Of a DNA stretch of 12,363 nt, positions 7,502 through 12,363 are shown piece by piece (position 1 is the stretch's first letter; every line of letters begins with the position of its first letter). The notes beneath the pieces were generated by a model that made no database searches, was not told the origin of the DNA, and saw only the letters and a program-made list of their open reading frames with translations. Source of the stretch: Filomicrobium sp. (lineage in GTDB: Bacteria; Pseudomonadota; Alphaproteobacteria; Rhizobiales; Hyphomicrobiaceae); the NCBI GenBank assembly GCA_021775655.1, contig JAJFHK010000477.1:1-12363 (forward strand), read 5' to 3'. Position numbers and translations under genes: made by a program.

Positions 7502-9664
7502 ATGTACGCGCATAACGCTACGTTGCCGATCTCGCTTGCGATGGTCGGGACACTCTCATTCATCAACACGGCCCTAGCGCAGGATATCGTGGAACTCGAC
7601 GGCATTGTCATTTCTGCCCCGACGCCGATTATGTCCGGCAGCCTCAATGCATCTAGCATCGATCCGACACCCGGCAGCCTGATTGTGGTGGAGGATGCCT
7701 TCGTCCCTGTCACAGTCGTAACGGCCAGGGATATTCAAGCCGACAACGGTTCTAATATTGCCGACGCTCTCGACAAAAAACCCGGTATCGTTGGTTCATC
7801 GTTTGCCCCTGGAGCCAATCGGCCAATCGTGCGCGGCCTCGATGGCTATCGTGTCCGGGTCCAGGAGAACGGGATCGGATCGCATGACGTTTCGGCGCTG
7901 TCGGAAGATCATGCCGTTCCAATCGACCCTTTCGCCGCCGAGCAGGTGGAAGTCATTCGAGGGCCCGCGACGCTGCGCTATGGGAGCCAGACGATCGGCG
8001 GTGTCGTGGCCGTCGAGACCGGGCGCATTCCAACATTCGTTCCCAAAGGTGGCTTCTCCGCGGAAATGAAAGGCGATGCGACCTCTATTGACGAGGGTCG
8101 CAATGGCGCCTTCCGCGTTACGGCAGGTGCGGCAGGCGTCGTAGTCCACGCTGATGGATTCCGGCGGCGCACGGAAGACTACGAAACGCCGCACGGACGG
8201 CAATTCAACTCTTTCGTCGAGGCCGACGGAGGCGCGCTTGGTGCGTCGCTGATCGGCGATCAAGGCTTTGTCGGTGTGTCTGTTTCCCGTTACCAGAGCC
8301 TCTATGGTATTCCCGGCGAGGAAGCTGCCGAACTAAGCCCACGCATCGATCTAGAACAAGAAAAGGTGCAGGCACGCGGCGAGTGGCGCGTGGGCAGTCT
8401 TGGTATCGACGCGATACGCTTCTGGTTCGGCGCTTCGGAGTATGCCCACAATGAAGTCGTGGACGAAGGCGAGGGCGACGAAATCGGGTCACGGTTCACC
8501 AGCGAGGTTTACGAGTCACGCTTTGAGGTCCAGCACGTACCTGTTGTGACAAACCTTGGCCAGCTTCGTGGCGCGCTCGGCGTGCAATATCTCGAGCGCA
8601 ACACGCGAGGGCAGAGTTTCGAGGGAGACTCGCTTCTGGCTCCGGTTCAAACGGAGAGCATCGCAGCTTTCTTGTTTGAGGAGTTCGACCTTTCGTCCCA
8701 GGTAACGGTTCAGACGGCAGCGCGCATCGAGCAAACGGAACACGACGGTTTCGGACGAATGTCGCCGCTTGATGGTTCGCAGCCACTTGTTGGATTGGAT
8801 CGAAGCTTTACTCCCTTCAGCGCAAGCCTCGGTGGCCTTTACCGCCTCCCGCGGGGTAGCGTTCTGAGCCTCAACAGCAGCTATGTTGAACGGGCGCCGG
8901 ATGCAGCGGAACTCTTTTCGGCTGGCATTCACGAGGCCACAGGAACTTTTGAAATCGGCAATCCTGGCCTTGAGAAAGAGAAAGCTGCCTCGATTGAATT
9001 CGGTGTTCGTCAGGCGACGGGACCGTTTCGTTACGATGCAACGGCTTTCTCCACGCGCTATGACGGCTTCATCTTCCGGCAGCTAACCGGCCTTGCCTGT
9101 GAGGGCACGCTCGCCGGCTGCGAGGAAGAAGCGCATGAAGGTGAGGAACACGGCGAAGAGGACGGGCATGGGCATGAAGAACTCGACCAGGTTCTCTTCG
9201 GCCAGCGCGATGCAACATTTTACGGCGTCGAGTTTGCGGCTCAATATGAGGTTGCGCCGATCTGGAACGGAGTGTGGGGCATTGATGGTCAATATGACTT
9301 CGTTCGGGCGCGCTTCGATGAGGGCGGTAACGTGCCGCGCATTCCCCCGCATCGCCTAGGCGGCGGGCTGTTCTATCGCGATGACAACTGGTTTGCCCGG
9401 GCAGGCGTGCTTCACGCTTTCAATCAAGCCAAGATCGGGGAGAACGAAATTGCGACTCCCGGTTATACACTTGTTTCGGCTGAGGTCGCCTACACCATCG
9501 CTCTCGACCCGTCGGCCGGTCCCGGTTCGTCGATGACCATCGGCCTCAAAGGCGAAAACCTCGCCGACGACGACGTGCTGAACCACGCTTCATTCAAGCG
9601 GCGGGAGGAAGTCTTGTTGCCGGGTTCAAATGTACGACTGTTTGGTTCGATCAAGTTGAACTAA
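7502..9664 (+). CDS. znuD: TonB-dependent outer-membrane zinc receptor, ZnuD-like
   Basis: This 720-residue receptor is predicted to take up zinc (free or bound) across the outer membrane using TonB energy. Residues 1-26 are a signal peptide (cleavage ALA|QD). A TonB-box-like segment lies at about 29-38 (VELDGIVIS). The plug runs about 60-170 with IADALDKKPGIVG, RPIVRGLDGYRVRVQENGIG and VEVIRGPATLRYGSQTIGG. The rest is the 22-strand barrel. The diagnostic feature is an extracellular-type loop at 533-560: C533 and C540 followed by a Glu/His run with H545, H550, H556 and H558. Meningococcal ZnuD has a comparable Cys- and His-containing loop. The end (LFGSIKLN) lacks the usual terminal aromatic residue. 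I prefer ATG 7502 (GGAG 7 nt upstream, direct entry into the signal peptide) to the in-frame GTG at 7445, which has no ribosome site and would add 19 residues. The Zur-like site at 6971 and the His-rich neighbour support zinc over iron or cobalamin. Confidence 0.85.
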   Translation: MYAHNATLPISLAMVGTLSFINTALAQDIVELDGIVISAPTPIMSGSLNASSIDPTPGSLIVVEDAFVPVTVVTARDIQADNGSNIADALDKKPGIVGSSFAPGANRPIVRGLDGYRVRVQENGIGSHDVSALSEDHAVPIDPFAAEQVEVIRGPATLRYGSQTIGGVVAVETGRIPTFVPKGGFSAEMKGDATSIDEGRNGAFRVTAGAAGVVVHADGFRRRTEDYETPHGRQFNSFVEADGGALGASLIGDQGFVGVSVSRYQSLYGIPGEEAAELSPRIDLEQEKVQARGEWRVGSLGIDAIRFWFGASEYAHNEVVDEGEGDEIGSRFTSEVYESRFEVQHVPVVTNLGQLRGALGVQYLERNTRGQSFEGDSLLAPVQTESIAAFLFEEFDLSSQVTVQTAARIEQTEHDGFGRMSPLDGSQPLVGLDRSFTPFSASLGGLYRLPRGSVLSLNSSYVERAPDAAELFSAGIHEATGTFEIGNPGLEKEKAASIEFGVRQATGPFRYDATAFSTRYDGFIFRQLTGLACEGTLAGCEEEAHEGEEHGEEDGHGHEELDQVLFGQRDATFYGVEFAAQYEVAPIWNGVWGIDGQYDFVRARFDEGGNVPRIPPHRLGGGLFYRDDNWFARAGVLHAFNQAKIGENEIATPGYTLVSAEVAYTIALDPSAGPGSSMTIGLKGENLADDDVLNHASFKRREEVLLPGSNVRLFGSIKLN

Positions 9665-9677
9665 TCTTCGTCGAACA

Positions 9678-9709
9678 GGCAGCCGACGAAAAAATCGGCT
9701 GCCGACTTT
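9678..9709 (+). terminator. Terminator hairpin after the ZnuD-like gene
   Basis: A perfect 9-bp stem GGCAGCCGA (9678-9686) / TCGGCTGCC (9695-9703) with an 8-nt A-rich loop begins 13 bp after the receptor stop codon. The following tract GACTTTC is only weakly U-rich, so termination may be partial. Confidence 0.6.
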
Positions 9710-9884
9710 CTGCTCCTGGCCACACAATCGGACTCACGGATAAGAGACATTGCAGCACGGCGCTTGGTCGGCTCTCTACGTGACCTGAGCCCTAACTTCC
9801 ATCAAATCAAAGGCAAAGCCTGGGGTTGTAGTATTGGCTGTCGCCGGTGGTTGCGGCAAGTGCAAGGTGGTCGGAGGAAAACTC

Positions 9885-10700
9885 ATGCGATGCCACTATT
9901 TGAGCGACTTGCATCTTGAATCACTGGAGTATGAAGCATCTCTGCCGGAGGGAGACGTGCTCATCATTGCTGGTGACCTTTGCAATGCAAAATGCTTAGA
10001 CCCGAAGCGAACCGATACGCATAGCCAAATACACCAGAATCGGGTTCGGCGGTTCACTGACCATGCTGTAGCGAGGTTCCGTCATGTACTGTTTATCGCG
10101 GGCAATCATGAACACTACGACGGCATATTCGATGACACGACGGCGCTGCTCCGAGATAACTGGCCCGGTGTAACAGTGCTTGACACCGCCTTTGTCGACA
10201 TTGGAGGCGTTCGCTTCATCGGCACAACACTCTGGACTGATTTTGAGGGGCGCAGTCAGGACTGCTTGGACCGTGTGCGCCGCAAGGTGGGTGAATTCGT
10301 GCTTGTTAAAAAGAGTGTTGCCGAAGGCGATGAGCCCCAGCAACATAAGAAATTCCAACCCGAAGATGCGTTGGCTGAGTTTGATGGTTCTATAAAAGCG
10401 CTGCGGTCCTGTCGGGACGATGGCATTGCGGGACCCATCGTCGTGATTTCGCACCATGCTCCAAGTTTGCTGGGGCTCAATCCACTACATAAGGGCAATG
10501 GTCTGGATGGAGCGTTTGCCAGCGATCTCTACTCGACAATAGGTGAGCTGACAAATTTGTCGTTTTGGGTTCATGGCCATACGCACGTCCAGGCAAAATA
10601 CAGGATCGGCGAGACGACCGTGCTTTCGAACTGCCGTGGCTTCGTATCGCGCGACGCCAATGCGCTGACCTTTTCCACCAAGAAGTGCTTCGAATTGTAG
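9885..10700 (+). CDS. Calcineurin-like metallophosphoesterase
   Basis: This 271-residue soluble enzyme would hydrolyse a phosphoester using a two-metal centre. All family motifs are present in order: SDLHLE (D8, H10), IIAGDLCN (G30-D31, N34), AGNHEHYDG (N74, H75, E76), ISHHAPS (H190, H191) and WVHGHTHVQAKY (H230 to H234). There is no signal peptide, so it acts in the cytoplasm. The substrate cannot be deduced: relatives include nucleases, cyclic-nucleotide and dinucleotide phosphatases and orphan enzymes. I chose ATG 9885 because GGAGG lies 7 nt upstream and the DxH motif starts at residue 8 as usual; an in-frame TTG at 9834 has no such support. It stands alone, with the ZnuD terminator before it and the palindrome at 10839 after it. 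Several CTT/TTG/AAA codons give it a slightly lower-GC look than the zinc genes, which is only a weak hint of separate origin. Confidence 0.88.
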   Translation: MRCHYLSDLHLESLEYEASLPEGDVLIIAGDLCNAKCLDPKRTDTHSQIHQNRVRRFTDHAVARFRHVLFIAGNHEHYDGIFDDTTALLRDNWPGVTVLDTAFVDIGGVRFIGTTLWTDFEGRSQDCLDRVRRKVGEFVLVKKSVAEGDEPQQHKKFQPEDALAEFDGSIKALRSCRDDGIAGPIVVISHHAPSLLGLNPLHKGNGLDGAFASDLYSTIGELTNLSFWVHGHTHVQAKYRIGETTVLSNCRGFVSRDANALTFSTKKCFEL

Positions 10701-10726
10701 TCCTACCTCCAGGTAGGGAGCGCAGT

Positions 10727-10831
10727 GTGCCTATCGTCGAAAGCCTATCTGGAAGCCAGATCGTAAGTATTGCCAACGCCCGAGTAAAAGCAGACCAGCG
10801 CACCGGACCAAAAGTCGGCCACTTGGCGTGA
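10727..10831 (+). CDS. Possible 34-residue small ORF before the palindromic terminator
   Basis: A GTG at 10727 has GGGAG 7 nt upstream and opens a 34-codon frame (VPIVESLSGSQIVSIANARV at the start, ending KVGHLA) that stops 7 bp before the palindrome at 10839. A 6-bp hairpin CCTACC/GGTAGG (10702-10717) overlaps its ribosome site. No family is recognised and the length is within chance expectation. It may simply be 3' untranslated sequence of the phosphoesterase mRNA. Confidence 0.15.
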   Translation: MPIVESLSGSQIVSIANARVKADQRTGPKVGHLA

Positions 10832-10838
10832 TGTGTTG

Positions 10839-10876
10839 AAGCATGAGAGCCCCTTCGCGAAGGGGCTCTCATGCTT
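10839..10876. terminator. 38-bp perfect palindrome, strong (probably bidirectional) terminator
   Basis: Positions 10839-10857 and 10858-10876 are exact reverse complements, 19 bp each, with a GAGAGCCCC/GGGGCTCTC heart and a TCGC tip. Read on the plus strand it ends in TTTT, closing the phosphoesterase transcript. On the minus strand it lies ~90 bp beyond the tRNA gene and could end that transcript too, though without a long U tract. Confidence 0.75.
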
Positions 10877-10964
10877 TTGCGCCCCCAGTGTGCCCCGAAG
10901 CATGAAGCAGGCTTTCAGCAAAATGTTTGCTCCGCCTAGACCATTGATTTTGCTTGATAAATTT

Positions 10965-11041
<77 letters not shown>

Positions 11042-11323
11042 TCACCAATGTCCCCTGACGCTTGAGCCGCAGAGGACTTAAACGTTGCGATAGCGTCCGG
11101 GGATTTCCGGATACGCAGTGCTGGGGAAAATTCGGCCTGCCATCGCAAGCTCCCTGCACTGCATTTCCAATGCCTGAGGCACCGGAGAGCGGACGTATAG
11201 CAAGTGTTCCAACGCTTGTGAAGCCTGGAGTGGATCGGGCAAGCGTTTTCATCGTGTGCGATTTGACGCGGGCCGCGATAAGCGGTGTCGCAGATGGAAT
11301 GGTGTTGATTTACCGCTAATTCC
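11042..11323. other. Stretch between tRNA and orphan terminator; no clear gene
   Basis: A plus-strand frame is open from about 11062 and ends in TAA at 11317-11319, just 5 bp before a strong plus-strand terminator. Its only ATG (11170) would give 49 residues starting MPEAPESGRIASV and ending GVADGMVLIYR, without a ribosome site or recognised domain. Small hairpins are visible (CAAGUG/CGCUUG near 11200 and GCGAUA/UGUCGC near 11276). It may be a small protein gene, a small RNA, or the decayed tail of a gene. The minus-strand half next to 11042 should carry the tRNA promoter, but I could not identify it with confidence. Confidence 0.3.
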
Positions 11324-11361
11324 AGGGCGTCCGCGGGAAACGGCCGTGGACGCCCTTTTTT
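11324..11361 (+). terminator. Strong intrinsic terminator on the plus strand
   Basis: The 12-bp stem GGGCGTCCGCGG (11325-11336) pairs with CCGTGGACGCCC (11344-11355), with one G-U, over a 7-nt loop. Six T residues follow (11356-11361). The T tract makes it directional for the plus strand, so it does not serve the minus-strand DUF302 gene whose stop codon is at 11385. Its own upstream gene is not identified. Confidence 0.85.
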
Positions 11362-11384
11362 ATTCAGCGACTGGAATAAACCAC

Positions 11385-11855
11385 CTACTTGCTTGTTGCC
11401 TTGTCGGAAAAGGCGCCGAGCGCTTTCGTCATCTTGGCGAAAACCGGGTCCTGATCGTCGATGTCGTAGCGATCCTTCAATTCCTCTGGATCGGTGTAAG
11501 CTAGATACACCTTACCATCAGCCTCCCAGGCGAGTGCCTTCATCGGAAGGTCAATACCGATCTGGCGGTTGGCCTGCATCAAGGGCGTGCCCAGTTTGGG
11601 GTTGCCGAAAATGAGAAGCACGGTGGGTGGGAGTTCGAGCCCGGCCTTCTTGGCGTTGGCTTGATGATCGACACGGCCGAAAATCGAGATGCCTTTGCCC
11701 TCAAGGGCTGCCTGAAGGGTGTCGATGGTATCCGAAACGCTACGAGCACTCTCCTTGACGATCATGTGGCCGTCGGCGTGGGCCGCTGGAAGAAATGTCA
11801 GTGCGGCAACGGTAGCCAAAAGGCCGGAACGAAGTAGGTTCGTCATGAAGGTCAT
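11385..11855 (-). CDS. Secreted DUF302-domain protein
   Basis: This 156-residue exported protein begins with a signal peptide (residues 1-27, MTFMTNLLRSGLLATVAALT and on, cleavage AHA|DG). A single DUF302 domain fills the rest: SDTIDTLQAALEGKGISIFG, then VDHQANAKKAGLELPPTVLL, LIFGNPKLGTPLMQANRQIG, DLPMKALAWE and VYLAYTDPEEL. This spacing is characteristic of the family. The biochemical function of DUF302 is not established, and it is often found next to redox or metal genes. The likely location is the periplasm. The start at 11855 has GAGGAG 6 nt upstream; the later Met at 11846 is too far from it, and longer upstream frames lack a ribosome site. The gene is probably monocistronic, with a promoter in 11856-12035. 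No terminator in its own direction was found. Confidence 0.85.
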   Translation of the reverse strand: MTFMTNLLRSGLLATVAALTFLPAAHADGHMIVKESARSVSDTIDTLQAALEGKGISIFGRVDHQANAKKAGLELPPTVLLIFGNPKLGTPLMQANRQIGIDLPMKALAWEADGKVYLAYTDPEELKDRYDIDDQDPVFAKMTKALGAFSDKATSK

Positions 11856-11940
11856 GGGGAACTCCTCAGCTTTGATTTTGGGCGACTGATTGGGTTGTAA
11901 CGCGCAAACCATGTTCGAGCGTTGGCGATTTCGTTTGATG

Positions 11941-11952
11941 CACGAATTCGTG
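11941..11952. promoter_or_regulatory. 12-bp perfect palindrome upstream of the DUF302 gene
   Basis: CACGAATTCGTG is an exact palindrome about 85 bp upstream of the DUF302 start codon, inside the 180-bp gap that should hold its promoter. It could be an operator for a dimeric repressor. It is short enough to occur by chance, and no matching regulator is in the window. Confidence 0.2.
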
Positions 11953-12035
11953 AACTGATGACGAACATCAATAATTGTCGCTGGGATGGACAGGCTTACG
12001 CGTCGAAAGCCTTAACGTCTGTAAAGCCCATTTGT

Positions 12036-12363
12036 TCATTGCTGGGTTGAAGCGTCGGGCTTTTGCGTTTCGCGGCTGCGCACGATCCACTTGGCCAGGA
12101 AAGCGAGCCCTATCCAGCCGAGTGCTGCAACGGCGAGGTACTGGATAGCCTGGAGGTCGCCGGTTTGCGCTCTCTCAACCACTTTGCCAAGCAGCGCAAT
12201 GAGGGCGGTCTTAGGTAGGATGCCAATTGCAGTCCCACCAATGAATGCCAAGTAGCTGGTGCGCGTGAGACCGAGCCCCATGTTGACGACAATGAAGGGC
12301 GCTGAAGGGATAATGCGCACCAGGAGTGAAGACATGAAGCCATTGCGCCCGACCATATCCGAT
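12036..12363 (-). CDS. TVP38/TMEM64 (DedA-like, VTT-domain) membrane protein, C-terminal part
   Basis: The frame is open to the right edge, so the N-terminal half is missing; 108 residues are visible before the TGA at 12036-12038. The segment NGFMSSLLVRIIPSAPFIVV, followed by NMGLGLTRTSYLAFIGGTAI and GILPKTALIALLG, is the conserved re-entrant/helix core of the VTT (SNARE-associated) family: 'R-x-I-P-x-x-P-F...N...G' then 'G-x-x-P-x-x'. A last membrane helix follows (YLAVAALGWIGLAFLAKWIV), then a short polar tail. Relatives are inner-membrane proteins; DedA/VTT proteins are linked to lipid carrier or phospholipid translocation, but this subfamily's substrate is not known. It lies upstream of and in the same direction as the DUF302 gene, separated by 180 bp. 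Confidence 0.78.
   Translation of the reverse strand, partial: SDMVGRNGFMSSLLVRIIPSAPFIVVNMGLGLTRTSYLAFIGGTAIGILPKTALIALLGKVVERAQTGDLQAIQYLAVAALGWIGLAFLAKWIVRSRETQKPDASTQQ

Noticed and set aside
7796..8263. 155-codon minus-strand open frame
   Set aside because: It is a shadow of the receptor gene, whose plug-domain motifs clearly identify the plus strand as coding.
9996..10457. 153-codon minus-strand open frame
   Set aside because: It is antisense to the metallophosphoesterase, whose catalytic motifs are complete on the plus strand.
10477..10872. 131-codon minus-strand open frame
   Set aside because: It overlaps the end of the phosphoesterase and runs through the palindromic terminator; no domain is seen.

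Overview
The window looks like chromosomal DNA of an alphaproteobacterium, most likely in the Hyphomicrobiales/Rhizobiales. The pointers are an IalB-family secreted protein, a ZnuD-type zinc receptor preceded by a small His-rich DUF2946-like protein and a Zur-like palindrome, and an initiator tRNA whose anticodon stem carries an A-U pair at 29:41. No phage, integrase, transposase or CRISPR is visible.

Layout from left to right. Positions 1-956 hold the 3' end of a large repetitive surface protein (haemagglutinin/adhesin type). An IalB-family secreted protein (1006-1590) follows 49 bp later, with an intrinsic terminator at 1628-1656. Positions 1765-2306 are a gene graveyard: a cytochrome b561 gene broken by an in-frame stop and a frameshift, then a short decayed stretch that may be the end of a TetR-type regulator. 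Next is a two-gene RND efflux operon (periplasmic adaptor lipoprotein 2368-3531, AcrB-like pump 3528-6719, ATGA overlap) with no outer-membrane channel gene beside it. The 290 bp gap after it contains two adjacent predicted hairpins with a possible pseudoknot, and then a Zur-like palindrome.

That palindrome lies just upstream of a zinc-uptake pair: a 131-residue membrane-anchored or exported protein rich in His and with a CxxC motif (7011-7406), and a ZnuD-like TonB-dependent receptor with a His/Glu-rich, Cys-flanked loop (7502-9664), closed by a terminator. I infer that both genes are derepressed on zinc starvation: the receptor would bring zinc across the outer membrane and the small protein may bind metal in the periplasm.

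The right third holds a stand-alone calcineurin-like phosphoesterase (9885-10700), a 38-bp perfect palindrome acting as terminator, an initiator tRNA-fMet on the minus strand (10965-11041), a stretch ending in a strong plus-strand terminator with no recognisable gene before it (11042-11361), a secreted DUF302 protein (11385-11855, minus), and the 3' end of a TVP38/TMEM64 (DedA-like) membrane protein (12036 to the window end, minus).

Most of this is recognisable biology. The parts most worth a second look are the zinc pair, the decayed genes next to the efflux operon, the structured RNA candidate at 6823-6906, the orphan terminator at 11324-11361 and the initiator tRNA variant.
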